Part shown: one piece after another, positions 29,714 to 39,900 of the stretch
Position numbering within the stretch: the first letter of the stretch is position 1
Layout: every line of letters starts with the position of its first letter
Assembly (NCBI RefSeq): GCF_039880525.1
Contig: NZ_CP156989.1
Coordinates: 868,001 to 932,000 of the forward strand
Direction of reading: 5' to 3'
Source: Agrococcus sp. ProA11
GTDB lineage: Bacteria > Actinomycetota > Actinomycetes > Actinomycetales > Microbacteriaceae
Length of the DNA: 64,000 nt
Program-made: the position numbers and the translations under genes
The notes under the pieces: model-generated
The model's input: only the letters and a program-made list of their open reading frames with translations
The model's database searches: none
Told to the model about the DNA's origin: nothing

Positions 29714-29771
29714 GCTGCGAGCGTAGGCGATCGGCAGAGGGTCTTCGGGAGGGCGCGCGTAGGCTGGCGGC
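29714..29771. promoter_or_regulatory. Divergent leaderless promoters for EEP and PHP genes
   Basis: Minus strand: TACGCT (29725 to 29720) ends 6 nt before the ATG at 29713. Plus strand: TAGGCT (29760-29765) ends 6 nt before the ATG at 29772. Confidence 0.5.
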
Positions 29772-30671
29772 ATGGAGCGACATCGGGCAGGGGGCGAGAC
29801 GGCCGACGTCGACTGGAGCGCGCTCGGACCGGCCGATCTGCACACGCACTCCCGGGAGTCCGACGGCACGGACGCGCCAGGGGACGTGGTGCGCGCGGCC
29901 GCGGCGGCGGGCCTGGGGGTCATCGCGCTCACCGATCACGACACCGTCGCGGGATGGCCGGAGGCGACCGCGGCGGCGCGGGAGGCCGGCGTAGCGCTGC
30001 TGCCGGGCGTGGAGTTCTCGTCGCAGATCGGGCCCGCGAGCGTGCACGTGCTCGGCTACCTGCTCGACCCGGAGGCGCAGGCCTTCATGGGCGAGCGCGA
30101 GCGCATCCGCACCGAGCGAGTCACGCGGGCCGAGCGCATGGTGCATGCGATCGGCAAGGACTATCCGCTGACGTGGACGCACGTCGAGCAGCACTCGGCG
30201 CCGGGCGCCACCATCGGTCGCCCGCACATCGCCGATGCGCTCGTCTCGCTCGGGATCGTGCCCGACCGCTCCGCGGCATTCGAGAGCATCCTGCACTGGC
30301 AGGGCGGCTACTACCAGCCGCACCGCGCGCCAGCGCCGGAGGAGGCGATCGCGATCATCCGCGAGGCGGGCGGTGTCTCGGTGCTCGCGCATCCGGGGGG
30401 CCGTGGGCGACCGGTGCTGCGGATGGGCGTGCTCGACGCGCTCGTGGACGTGGGCCTCGACGGGCTGGAGGTCTGGCATCGCGACAACGACGGGGCGGAC
30501 CGTCGGCAGCTCCTCGCCCATGCCGAGCGGCTCGACCTGCTCGTGACGGGCTCGAGCGACTTCCACGGCACGGGCAAGCCCAACCGCCTCGGTGAGCACA
30601 CGACGGATGCCGCCGTGGTCGCCGAGATCGTGCGGCGCGCCACCGGCTGGCCGCCGGTGCTGCCGCGCTGA
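29772..30671 (+). CDS. PHP-domain phosphoesterase (nucleoside bisphosphate phosphatase-like)
   Basis: A 299-aa metal-dependent phosphoesterase. The PHP ligands appear in order: DLHTHSRESDG, LTDHDTVAGW, GVEFSSQIG, a HPGGRGRP loop and SSDFHGTGKPNRLG. This layout is that of the YciV/RnaseAM group, which acts on 3',5'-bisphosphonucleotides or short RNA 5' ends. No extra domain is present. A hairpin terminator follows at 30723. Confidence 0.9.
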   Translation: MERHRAGGETADVDWSALGPADLHTHSRESDGTDAPGDVVRAAAAAGLGVIALTDHDTVAGWPEATAAAREAGVALLPGVEFSSQIGPASVHVLGYLLDPEAQAFMGERERIRTERVTRAERMVHAIGKDYPLTWTHVEQHSAPGATIGRPHIADALVSLGIVPDRSAAFESILHWQGGYYQPHRAPAPEEAIAIIREAGGVSVLAHPGGRGRPVLRMGVLDALVDVGLDGLEVWHRDNDGADRRQLLAHAERLDLLVTGSSDFHGTGKPNRLGEHTTDAAVVAEIVRRATGWPPVLPR

Positions 30672-30722
30672 TCGGCGTCCGGCCGATGTCCTGACCGGAG
30701 CGGGACGGGCACGACGGGATGC

Positions 30723-30758
30723 CGAACGGCCGCCCCGCCAGTGCGGAGCGGCCGTTCG
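30723..30758. terminator. Hairpin between convergent PHP and helicase genes
   Basis: An 11-bp perfect stem (30723-30733 with 30748-30758) and a 14-nt loop, between two convergent genes. Confidence 0.7.
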
Positions 30759-30783
30759 CAGCGTGGGCTGCCGCGGGTGGGCG

Positions 30784-32355
30784 TCAGGCCTGCGGAGCCT
30801 GGGGCGCGTTCGCGCCGCCGCCGCCGGAGCGACGGCGACGACGACGGCGCGTGGGTGACGCGTTGCCGTCGTGGTGCTCGACGCCGCCGCCGTCGTGCGT
30901 GCCGCGGCCCTCGGCGCGCTTCGGCTCCGACGGCTGCTCCGACTGCGTCGACGCATCGGCGCTCTGGCCCTCGCCTGCGCTCGAGCGACCGCGGCCGCCG
31001 CGACGCCGCCTGCGCGTGCCGTCGCCCTCGGTGCGCTCACCGGTGCGCTCGCCTGAGCGGTCGCCGGTGCGGTCGCTGCTGCGCTCGCGCGAGCGGTCGC
31101 CACGATCGCTCCGCTCGCCGCCGCGGGCGCGCGGCGCGACGCCCTCGCGCTTGGCCTCCTTGTGCGGCGGGGTCGTCGTGAGACGGCCCTTGACGCCCTC
31201 GGGGATGCGCAGGTCGGTGTACAGGTGCGGGCTCGAGGAGTAGGTCTCCACCGGCTCCGGCTTGTTGAACTCGAGCGCGCGGTCGATGAGTGCCCACTTG
31301 TGCAGGTCGTCCCAGTCGACGAAGGTCACGGCGATGCCGGTGCGGCCCGCGCGGCCGGTGCGGCCGACGCGGTGCAGGTAGGCCTTCTCGTCCTCGGGGA
31401 TGGTGTGGTTGATGACGTGCGTGACGTCGTCGACGTCGATGCCGCGGGCCGCGACGTCGGTCGCGATCAGCACATCCTTCTTGCCTGCCTTGAAGTGCGC
31501 CATGGCGCGCTCGCGGCCCTCCTGGCTCATGTCGCCATGCACGGCAGCGGCCTGGAAGCCGCGGTCGATGAGCTCCTCGGTGATGCGCGAGGCGGCACGC
31601 TTCGTGCGCGTGAACACGACCGTCTTGCCTCGGCCCTCGGCCTGCAGGATGCGCGCGATCACCTCGTCCTTGTCGAGCGCGTGCGCCCGATAGACGATGT
31701 GCTCGATGTTGGCCTGCGCGATGGTCTCGTCGACATCGGTGGCGCGGATGTGCAGCGGCCGCGACATGAAGCGGCGCGCGAGCCCGACGATGGCGCCCGG
31801 CATGGTGGCCGAGAAGAGCATCGTGTGGCGCACGGCGGGCACGAGCGAGAAGAGCTTCTCGACGTCGGGCAGGAAGCCCAGGTCGAGCATGCGGTCGGCC
31901 TCGTCGAGCACCATCTCCTTGACCTTCGACAGGTCGAGGATGCGCTGGTTGGCGAGGTCGAGGAGGCGGCCGGGGGTGCCGACCACGATCTGCGCACCCG
32001 CCCGCAGCTGGTCGATCTGGCCCTCGTACGCCTTGCCGCCGTAGATCGAGACGACCGTGGTGGGCCGATTGGAGGTGATGAGCTCCAGGTCTTCGGTCAC
32101 CTGCACGGCGAGCTCGCGCGTGGGCACGACGATGAGCGCCTGCACGCCGGGCGCGGGCGCCTCGCCCAGCCGCTGCGAGAGGGGGAGACCGAATGCGAAG
32201 GTCTTGCCGGTGCCGGTCTTGGCCTGGCCGATGATGTCCTGCCCCGAGAGCGCAAGCGGGATCGTCTGCTGCTGGATCGGGAAGGGTTCGAGGATGCCGC
32301 GGTCGGCGAGGGCCTGGACCATATCGGCGTCGATGTTGAGGTCTTGGAAAGTCAA
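30784..32355 (-). CDS. rhlE: DEAD-box RNA helicase, RhlE type
   Basis: A 523-aa ATP-dependent RNA helicase. The Q motif (PFPIQQQTIP), motif I (GQAKTGTGKT), PTRELA, VLDEADRML (motif II), FSATMP (motif III) and LHRVGRTGRAGRTG (motif VI) are complete. The C-terminal ~150 residues are Arg/Gly/Glu/Ser-rich and probably disordered, with an RNA-binding RRRRRGGRGR region. The start is TTG at 32355; no ATG or GTG lies upstream in frame before a stop. A purine stretch aggcgg is 8 nt away. Likely role: RNA decay or ribosome assembly. Confidence 0.93.
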   Translation of the reverse strand: MTFQDLNIDADMVQALADRGILEPFPIQQQTIPLALSGQDIIGQAKTGTGKTFAFGLPLSQRLGEAPAPGVQALIVVPTRELAVQVTEDLELITSNRPTTVVSIYGGKAYEGQIDQLRAGAQIVVGTPGRLLDLANQRILDLSKVKEMVLDEADRMLDLGFLPDVEKLFSLVPAVRHTMLFSATMPGAIVGLARRFMSRPLHIRATDVDETIAQANIEHIVYRAHALDKDEVIARILQAEGRGKTVVFTRTKRAASRITEELIDRGFQAAAVHGDMSQEGRERAMAHFKAGKKDVLIATDVAARGIDVDDVTHVINHTIPEDEKAYLHRVGRTGRAGRTGIAVTFVDWDDLHKWALIDRALEFNKPEPVETYSSSPHLYTDLRIPEGVKGRLTTTPPHKEAKREGVAPRARGGERSDRGDRSRERSSDRTGDRSGERTGERTEGDGTRRRRRGGRGRSSAGEGQSADASTQSEQPSEPKRAEGRGTHDGGGVEHHDGNASPTRRRRRRRSGGGGANAPQAPQA

Positions 32356-32428
32356 GGAGTGTTCCGCCTGTTCGTATGCTCCCGCAATCCTACCCGGGGG
32401 AGTGCGTCGCGGCGTTCGGCGTCGCCCG

Positions 32429-32441
32429 TAGACTCCTCACC
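32429..32441 (+). promoter_or_regulatory. -10 element, probable leaderless start
   Basis: TAGACT (32429-32434) ends 7 nt before GTG 32442 of the ferritin-like gene. Confidence 0.4.
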
Positions 32442-33167
32442 GTGGTGAAGTGGTTCGATCGGACGCCGCGCGATGTGACGCGCCAGCTGCTCCGTCAGCA
32501 CCGGGTGCCGGTGGTCGGCGACCGCGTGCTGCTGAGCGACGTGCGCCCCGCGCTCGTGCCCTTCGTCGGCCAGGCGCTCGGGCTCGAGCTCGAGCTGGTC
32601 GCGAAGGCCGGCCGCGTGCTCGAGCACGCACCGACGCTGGCGGCGCGCAGCGAGCTCGCCGAGGTGGTGCGCGTCCACGCCAGCCGCGCGGGAGCGTTCG
32701 CGCGCATCCTCGAGCGCGAGGGCGTCGAGCCCGAGCAGGCGATGGGCCCGTTCGCCGAATCGATCCACCACTTCGCTCGCGCGACCGAGGGCGCCGACTG
32801 GTACGAGCAGCTGCTCGCGATCCACGTCGTCTCCGGGCTGCTCGGCGACTTCTTCGTCGCCATCGCTCCGGGCCTGCCGGAGGGCGATCAGGACGCGATG
32901 CTGCGGACGCTGCGGGGCGAGAGCGCCCACGCGCTGCTCGTCGCCCTGCTGCGCCGGTCGATCGCAGGCAATCCCCGGCTCTCCGACCGCATGGCGGTCT
33001 GGGGTCGACGGCTGGTCGGGGATGCGCTGCTGCAGATGTACCTGGCGGTGAACGGGCCCGACGAGACCGGCCGTGCGGTGCCGAGCCAGAAGCGGCTGGA
33101 GCCGGCGTTCAACGACATCGTCGCCTCGCACACGCGTCGCATGGACGAGCTCGGCCTGACGGCCTGA
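32442..33167 (+). CDS. Ferritin-like fold protein
   Basis: A 241-aa helical protein resembling the ferritin-like domain group found in actinobacteria near rhlE. Candidate carboxylate/His ligands occur in HASRAGAFARILEREG, ESIHHFARATEGADWYEQL and IHVVSGLLGDFF, spread on long helices. It may be a diiron or oxidoreductase-like protein, but activity is unknown. GTG 32442 or 32445 may start it. It is convergent with the small membrane gene, with 20 bp between. Confidence 0.72.
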   Translation: MVKWFDRTPRDVTRQLLRQHRVPVVGDRVLLSDVRPALVPFVGQALGLELELVAKAGRVLEHAPTLAARSELAEVVRVHASRAGAFARILEREGVEPEQAMGPFAESIHHFARATEGADWYEQLLAIHVVSGLLGDFFVAIAPGLPEGDQDAMLRTLRGESAHALLVALLRRSIAGNPRLSDRMAVWGRRLVGDALLQMYLAVNGPDETGRAVPSQKRLEPAFNDIVASHTRRMDELGLTA

Positions 33168-33187
33168 GGCTCGGCTCGGCCCGGGGC

Positions 33188-33496
33188 TCAGGCCCGCTTC
33201 GTCGACCGCAGCTCGGCGAGGTATGCCGCGTCGGCGGCTTCGCGGCGGGCGGGCAGCACGCGCGGGATCAGCAGCGACACCACGAGCGCCGCTGTCAGGC
33301 TGGCCAGCCACAGCCAGCCGTTGTCGGCTGCGGCGCCGAGGACGGCGCCGATCGTCCACACGATGCCGGACGCGGCGGCGGCCGCGAGGGGCTGCAGGAA
33401 CAGTCCCAGCCACTCCCGGCCCGGCAGCAGGTAGCGCGCCAGCAGGCCGATGGTCGCGCCCATCACCATGGGCACGAGCACGAGGATCGGGAGCAT
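33188..33496 (-). CDS. Small membrane protein
   Basis: A 102-aa hydrophobic protein with three likely membrane segments (about 1-20, 32-55, 60-78) and a short basic tail. I do not recognise a family. Its ATG overlaps the DUF3107 stop by one base (TGATG), so it is translated from the same mRNA. Function is unknown. Confidence 0.7.
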   Translation of the reverse strand: MLPILVLVPMVMGATIGLLARYLLPGREWLGLFLQPLAAAAASGIVWTIGAVLGAAADNGWLWLASLTAALVVSLLIPRVLPARREAADAAYLAELRSTKRA

Positions 33497-33714
33497 CAGG
33501 CGACGAAGCCGATCTGGCGGGTCGACTCGCTGCCGATCTCGACGTAGGCGATGCCGGCGCTGGGCACGATGTAGCGGCGGCCCTTCGCGTCGTCGAGCAC
33601 GAGGTGACCCGACCCGAGCGCTGCGAGCACGGCGTCCTCGACCTCCTTGGCGGCCTGTGCCGAGTCGAACGCGATCTCACGCGCAGAGTCCTTGATGCCG
33701 ATGCGGATGTCCAT
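33496..33714 (-). CDS. DUF3107 domain-containing small protein
   Basis: A 72-aa protein: MDIRIGIKDSAREIAF..., ending YVEIGSESTRQIGFVA. This matches the actinobacterial DUF3107 family in size and in the conserved VPxAxIAYVEIG motif. It is a small alpha/beta fold of unknown role. It resembles mycobacterial TB9.4 (Rv3208A), which sits in a similar place near adnAB, as far as I recall. The following membrane gene is coupled to it. Confidence 0.88.
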   Translation of the reverse strand: MDIRIGIKDSAREIAFDSAQAAKEVEDAVLAALGSGHLVLDDAKGRRYIVPSAGIAYVEIGSESTRQIGFVA

Positions 33715-33815
33715 GCTCCTGAGGATAGGCGATCCGCGCGTGCCCCTTCGTCGCTTCCGCGCCGGGCGAACGCGGCCCGGCGGTGGGGCGGTCCGGTGGT
33801 GTCGGCGGTCGTCGG

Positions 33816-33827
33816 TACCGTGGCGCT
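33816..33827 (+). promoter_or_regulatory. adnA -10 element, probable leaderless start
   Basis: TACCGT (33816-33821) ends 6 nt before the GTG at 33828, which supports that start. Confidence 0.45.
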
Positions 33828-36800
33828 GTGACCGACCAGCCCGTGCTCCTCGACGCCTCGCAGCGCGCCGTGCTCGACCTTCCCGACAACGCATCGGCCA
33901 TCGTGCTGGGCGTCGCGGGGTCGGGCAAGACGACGGCGCTCGTCGAGCTCGCCGCCGAGCGGCTCGGCTCGAGCGCGCACGGCACCGGGCGTCCGCCGGC
34001 ACGCCTGCAGCCGGCCGAGCTGCTGGTCGTGGCGGGCTCCCGCCAGGCGGCGACGGCGCTGCGCGATCGGCTCGCGGTGCGCACGGGCCTCGTCACGCCC
34101 GGCCCGATGGCGCGCTCGATGCCCTCGTTCGCGCACGCGGTGCTCACTGCCGCCGCGCTCGCCGAGGGGCGACCGGCGCCGCAGCTGCTCTCGGGTGCCG
34201 AGCAGGATCGCATCATCGCCGCCATGCTCGCCGGCCACGCCGACGATGCGGCCGCCGGTTCGCCGAGCGGGCCGACGTGGCCCGAGCACCTGGGGCCAGC
34301 GGTGCGCGAGCAGGCCGGGTTCCGCGCCGAGCTGCGCGAGCTCATGGCCGCGGCCGCGGAGCGGGGCATGGATGCGACGGCGCTGGCGCGCGAGGGCACG
34401 ACGCGCGAGGTGCCCGAGTGGGTGGCCGCGGGGGCGTTCATGGCCGAGTTCGATCGGCTGCAGCGGCTCGAGCGGCGCGGCGCCGACGCGGTCACGGCCG
34501 CGTCGCTGCTGCGCAGGGCGGCGGCCGAGGTCGGCCTGACCGCGGTGGCGCTGCCGAAGCTGGTACTCGTCGACGACGCGCAGGAGCTGACGGAGGGCGC
34601 GGTCGTGCTGCTCGAGGCGCTCCGCGCTCGCGGCGCCACGGTGATCGCGTTCGGTGATCCGGACACGACCACGGGCGGCTTCCGGGGTGCGGATCCGGCG
34701 CTGCTGGGCCGGTTGCCCGCACGGCTGGGCTTCGCCGAGCAGGACGGCCACCGCCTGCTGCTGCAGCACGACCACCGGCACGGCGAGCGCGTGCGAGCCT
34801 TCGCGGCGAGTCTCGCGCAGCGCATCGGCGCTGCCGGCGCGAGCGACCACCGCGGCGCCGTCGCGGCCGGGGGCACCGACGACTCGGTCGAGCTGCGCGT
34901 CGCGGCATCCGTCGATGAGCAGGCGCGACAGATCGCGCGCGTCATCCACGAGCGACGCCGCACCGGGGTCACGCACGACGAGATCGGCATCATCGTGCGC
35001 ACGGGGCGCATCGCCTCGGAGCTCGCCTCGATGCTCGCGGCGCTCGACGTGCCCATCGCCTCGGGCGCGCCGACCAGGCTGCGCGAGGCGCCGGTGGTCG
35101 ACGCCCTCGTGCACGTGCTCGCGCTCGCGACCGCCCGTGTGCCGCTCACCGGCGAGCTGGCCGAGCAGCTGCTCCGCAGCGACCTGCTGGGTCTCGACGC
35201 GCTCGCCGTGCGCCGTCTCAAGCGCGCGCTGCGTCACGAGATCATCGCCGACGGCGGCGAGGTGCATGTGCCCGGCGTCGAGCTCGTGCGGGCGGCGATC
35301 GAGCACCCCGAGCGGCTGGAGGGGCTGCGCGGTGCGCGGGCGGGCGCGTCGGCAGCGCGCCGGCTGGCACGCATGCTCGCGGATGCGCGGGCGCTGGTGG
35401 AGGCCGATTCGCCGGCGTCGGTCGACCAGGCGCTGTGGGCGGTGTGGGCGGCCGCGGGCGTGGCGGACGCCTGGCGTCGGGCGGCGCTCGAGGGCGGCGC
35501 CGTCGAGCGAGCGCTCGCGAACCGGCGCCTGGACGCGGTCGTGGCGCTGTTCGACCAGGTGGCCAGGCTCATCGAGCGACGCCCAGACCTGGACACCGGC
35601 GGCTTCGTCGACTCCTGGCTGGCGTCGAACGTCGACGACGACTCGCTCGCGGCCCGCACCGAGGGCGCCAGGGTGGCGATCGGCACGCCGGGTCAGTTCG
35701 TCGGCCGCGAGTTCGACACCGTCGTGATCGCCAGCCTGCAGGAGGGCGTCTGGCCCAACCTGCGTCTGCGCGGATCGCTGCTGGGCGCCAACCGGCTCGA
35801 CGGCGACGTCACCGACGATGCCCGCGCGGCGGTGCTGCACGACGAGCTCCGGACCTTCGCGAAGGCGGTCTCGACCGCGCGCACGACGGTCGTGCTCGCC
35901 GCGGTCGAGAGCGACGAGGAGCAGGCGTCGCCGTTCACGGCCGGCGCACCGAAGGCGCCGCCGTACGCCGAGGCCTGGCACTCGCTGCGGTCGCTCGTCG
36001 CGCATCTGCGCAGCCGCGTCACCGCGCGGGGCGATGCTGCCGCCGCCGCAGCGCTGCGACGCCTCGCCGACGACGGCGCGGTGGGCGCGGCGACATCCGA
36101 GTGGGCCGGGCTCGCACCGATCACGAGCGACGCGCGCCTCGACACCGACGAGCCGGTGGCAGCCTCGCCGTCGTCGCTGCAGAAGCTCGACGAATGCGAA
36201 GTGGCGTGGGTGATCGACCGGTTGGCGGGCTCCACCTCGAACCGGGCGGCGGGGTTCGGCACCATCGTGCACGAGGCGGTCGAGACGACGGATGCCACGG
36301 ACGCCCAGGCGCTGGAAGCCGCGATCGGAGCGCGGGTGGGAGAGCTCGTCCACGAGTCGACCTGGGAAGCCGCGCGGCAGCGCGCCGACATCCCGCCGAT
36401 CGCAGCCCAGATCGCCGACTACTTCCTGGCGCTGCGAGGCGCAGGGTGGCGCGTCGAGCCGGCAGAGCACGAAGCCCGCTTCATGGTGCAGTTCGACGAC
36501 GGCAGTCAGCTGAAGGGGTCGATCGACTGGCTCGAGCACGGCACGGACGGCACCGTCCGCGTCGTCGATCTGAAGACGGGTGCGCACAAGCCGGACGCGC
36601 ACCCCGAGCTCGGCAACCTGCAGCTGCGCGCCTACCAGCTGGCGGTCTCGCTCGGCGCCATCGAACGCGTGCCAGCGCAGTCGCCGACCGAGGCGCGGCT
36701 GTTCCTGCCGCGCATCGCCCCCAAGACGAAGGTCGTGGAGGCGTCCGCGTTCGAGGAGGTGCGCGAGCACTTCGTCGAGCACCTGCGAGCGGCGATCGAC

Positions 36801-36905
36801 ACCATGGGCGGCGTCGCCTTCGCCGCCTCGCCCGCTGAGCACTGCTTCGACGACTTCTCCTACGGCCAGTGCGGCATCCACGTCCTCCCGGAGGTCACCG
36901 AATGA
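33828..36905 (+). CDS. adnA: UvrD/Rep-type helicase with RecB-like nuclease, AdnA-like subunit
   Basis: A 1025-aa subunit of the AdnAB motor-nuclease that processes double-strand DNA ends. An SF1 motor fills the N-terminal ~680 residues, with Walker A GVAGSGKTT (28-36). Motif II is degenerate: it reads LVDDAQELTEG near residue 246 in place of DE-x-QD. The C-terminal PD-(D/E)XK nuclease has DLKTG near residue 912. Three cysteines could bind an Fe-S cluster (790, 1006, 1015), but the fourth position is Asp 1009. The stop overlaps the next start (ATGA). A and B names follow gene order and the weak motor. Confidence 0.88.
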   Translation: MTDQPVLLDASQRAVLDLPDNASAIVLGVAGSGKTTALVELAAERLGSSAHGTGRPPARLQPAELLVVAGSRQAATALRDRLAVRTGLVTPGPMARSMPSFAHAVLTAAALAEGRPAPQLLSGAEQDRIIAAMLAGHADDAAAGSPSGPTWPEHLGPAVREQAGFRAELRELMAAAAERGMDATALAREGTTREVPEWVAAGAFMAEFDRLQRLERRGADAVTAASLLRRAAAEVGLTAVALPKLVLVDDAQELTEGAVVLLEALRARGATVIAFGDPDTTTGGFRGADPALLGRLPARLGFAEQDGHRLLLQHDHRHGERVRAFAASLAQRIGAAGASDHRGAVAAGGTDDSVELRVAASVDEQARQIARVIHERRRTGVTHDEIGIIVRTGRIASELASMLAALDVPIASGAPTRLREAPVVDALVHVLALATARVPLTGELAEQLLRSDLLGLDALAVRRLKRALRHEIIADGGEVHVPGVELVRAAIEHPERLEGLRGARAGASAARRLARMLADARALVEADSPASVDQALWAVWAAAGVADAWRRAALEGGAVERALANRRLDAVVALFDQVARLIERRPDLDTGGFVDSWLASNVDDDSLAARTEGARVAIGTPGQFVGREFDTVVIASLQEGVWPNLRLRGSLLGANRLDGDVTDDARAAVLHDELRTFAKAVSTARTTVVLAAVESDEEQASPFTAGAPKAPPYAEAWHSLRSLVAHLRSRVTARGDAAAAAALRRLADDGAVGAATSEWAGLAPITSDARLDTDEPVAASPSSLQKLDECEVAWVIDRLAGSTSNRAAGFGTIVHEAVETTDATDAQALEAAIGARVGELVHESTWEAARQRADIPPIAAQIADYFLALRGAGWRVEPAEHEARFMVQFDDGSQLKGSIDWLEHGTDGTVRVVDLKTGAHKPDAHPELGNLQLRAYQLAVSLGAIERVPAQSPTEARLFLPRIAPKTKVVEASAFEEVREHFVEHLRAAIDTMGGVAFAASPAEHCFDDFSYGQCGIHVLPEVTE

Positions 36906-39900
36906 ACTACAGCGCCGCAGACCTCGCCGAGCGGCTCGCGCACGCGGCCGGCACGCCCCCGCAGCTGCCGACCGAGGAGCAGATCGCGGTCATCGAGGCC
37001 CCGACCGCGCCGACGCTCGTGGTCGCGGGCGCGGGCAGCGGCAAGACCCACACGATGGCGCAGCGCGTGCTCTGGCTGGTCGCGAACGAGGTCGCGCAAC
37101 CGGATGAGGTCCTGGGGCTGACCTTCACGCGGAAGGCCGCACGCGAGCTGGCCGATCGTCTCGACCAGCAGCTGGCGCTACTGGCCGACGCGCAGCTCGT
37201 GCCGGTCGACGTCGTCCAGACGCGGAAGCCATCCGTGCAGACCTACAACTCCTTCGCCGGCAGCCTGTTCAAGGAGTGGGCGCTGCTCATCGGTCGCGAC
37301 CCGGACTCCGAGGTGCTCTCCGACCCGGCCGCGTTGCTGATGGCGCTGCGCATCGCTCGCGCCTCGGACGATGAGCGGCTGGCGACCATCGGCTCCGCGA
37401 CCAGGGTGGCGGAGCACGTGCTGCGCCTCGCGGGCGAGCTCGGCGACCACCACGTCTCCACCGAGCGGCTGCGCCGGGCGGGCTTCGCCGACGCGTTCGC
37501 GGCGAAGGCGGCGCTGCCGCCCGACCCCTCCGCCAAGCGCGCCCTCGCGCAGAAGGCACAGCAGGACTTCGCGGCCGACGTCGCCCGGGTCGGCGCGCTC
37601 GCCCCGCTCAGCGCGCTCGTCGACGCCTTCGACGAGCAGAAGCGGCGCCTGGGCGTGGTGCAGTTCAGCGACCAGGTGCGATTCGCCCTGGACGCGCTGC
37701 TGGCGCACGACGGCGCGATCGAGGAGCTGCGCGACCGCCACCGGTTCGTGCTGCTCGACGAGTTCCAGGACACCTCGGTGCTGCAGCTGGAGCTGCTGGG
37801 CAGGATCTTCCGAGAACGACCCGTCATGGCGGTGGGCGACCCCAACCAGGCGATCTACGGCTTCCGCGGGGCCAGTGCAGGCACGCTCGCGCTGTTCCAG
37901 GATCACTTCGGCGCGACGGCGAAGGCGACCCTCTCGATCAGTTGGCGCAACGATGCCGAGATCCTCACGCTCGCCGGTGCCATCGCGGCCGAGCTGCCCA
38001 TCCGGGCCGAGGTGCCGGTGGAGCCGCTCCGCGCTCGCGGCAGCGCCGGCCCGGGCGAGGTCGTCGTCCGCCACTGCCGCACGGTCGACGATGAGGCCGA
38101 CGAGCTCACGGCGTGGCTCGTCGGGCACGGCGCCGGCCAGGGCGCCACCACGGCCGCGGTGCTCGTGCGGACGCACGGGCAGGCCATCGACCTCTCCGCG
38201 GCGCTCGCGGCGCGCGGACTGACGGTCTCGCGCTCGGGCGGCGGCGGCCTGTTCGAGGATCCCGCCGTGGTCGACCTGATCGCGGCCCTGCGCGTGCTCG
38301 GTCGGCCGGAGGAGGGCTCGAGCCTCGTGCGCCTGCTCGCCGGCTCGCGCTGGAGGATCGGGGTCGCCGACCTCATGGCGCTGCAGCGCTCGGCGCAGCG
38401 CATGGCCAAGGCCGGTCTCACCGACGAGCAGCGCGCGCGCGACCGCGGTGCGGTGGTCGCCGAGGCGTCGTCGTCGATCGTCGACGCGCTCGACGCCCTG
38501 GTCGACGGGGCGGCGCTGGAGGGCGCCACCGACGAGGGCGGCGCCCGGATGCGGCAGGCCGCGACGCTGCTGCGCGAGCTCCGTCGTCAGGCAGGCATGC
38601 CGCTGCCCGACTACGTGCGGGCGGTCGAGCGGGCGCTCCGGCTCGACATCGAGGTGGGCGCGAACCCGAACCGGTCGAATGCCGCGCTGGACGCCTTCGC
38701 GCGCGAGGTGCAGGCCTTCGCCTCGGCCGACGAGCGCGGCACGCTGGATGCCCTGCTGACCTATCTGGAAGCGGTCGATCGCGGCCGCGGGCCCGACGCG
38801 CCGCAGGAGGAGCCGAAGCCCGGGATCGTGCAGGTGCTGACGATGCACGCCTCCAAGGGCCTCGAGTGGGACGTCGTCGCCCTGCCCCGGCTCGCGCAGG
38901 CTCGCCGCGATCCGAGCACGCGCGGATGGCTCGACTGGGGGAAGCTGCCGTTCCCGCTGCGAGGCGACGCGAAGATGCTGCCGGTGCTCGACCACGACCA
39001 GCCGACGGTGCACGACTACCTCGCGGCGCGCGGCGAGTTCCTCGCCGACCTGGCCTCGCACGCCGAGTCCGAGGGCGACCGGCTGTCGTACGTGGCCGTC
39101 ACCCGTGCCCGCCGAGCGCTCTGGCTCTCCGGCGCCCAGTGGTACGGCACCGGCACGACGCCCGCGAAGCCGACCCGGCTGCTCGAGCTCGCCGCCGCCA
39201 CGATGGGCACCGAGCTGCTCGATCCCGCCTCGAAGGAGGACGGCAACCCGCGCGCCGGCAGCTCGGCGGTCGTGACGTGGCCGGTCGATCCGCTCGGCAG
39301 GCGCCGACCGGAGGTCGAGCGGGCCGCCGCGCTCGTCGATGCCGCCGATCCGGCGCAGTCGACGCCCTGGGACGACGTCATCGATCTGCTGCTGGCCGAC
39401 CGCGCGCCGGCGCCGCTGACGCTCCCGAGCCGCGTCGCCGCATCCGGCTTCAAGGATTGGGCTGCCGACCCGGTCGAGGTCGCGAAGCAGCTCGCGCGGC
39501 CGATGCCGCAGCAGCCGTTCGCTGCCACCCGGCTCGGCACGCTGTTCCACGGCTGGGTGGAGCGCCGCGACGGGGCGATCGGCCTCGGCGACGCCGTCGA
39601 CGACGAAGCGCTCGACGAGGAGCTCGTCGGCATCGACGCCGAGCGGCTCGAGCGGCTCAAGCAGACGTTCCTCGCCTCGCCCTACGGCGACCGCCAGCCG
39701 GCCGAGACCGAGATCGAGATCCACCTGCCGCTCGCGGGCACCACGGTCGTCTGCAAGATCGATGCGGTCTACCGGGACGGCGATCGCGCAACGGTCGTCG
39801 ACTGGAAGACCGGTCGCCTGCCGTCAGGCGCCGCAGACCTCGAGGCCCGTCAGCTGCAGCTCGCGCTCTACCGCGCCGCCTACGCGGCGCACGCGGGGCT

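Noticed and set aside
27795-31103. 1102-codon minus-strand open frame
   Set aside because: It crosses the palindrome, two hydrolase genes and the PHP gene; the plus-strand and EEP readings carry real catalytic motifs.
32352-36881. Very long open frame on the minus strand across adnA and beyond
   Set aside because: Its sequence is Arg/His/Asp-rich low-complexity typical of an antisense frame in G+C-rich coding DNA. The plus frame encodes a clear helicase-nuclease, rhlE and other families.
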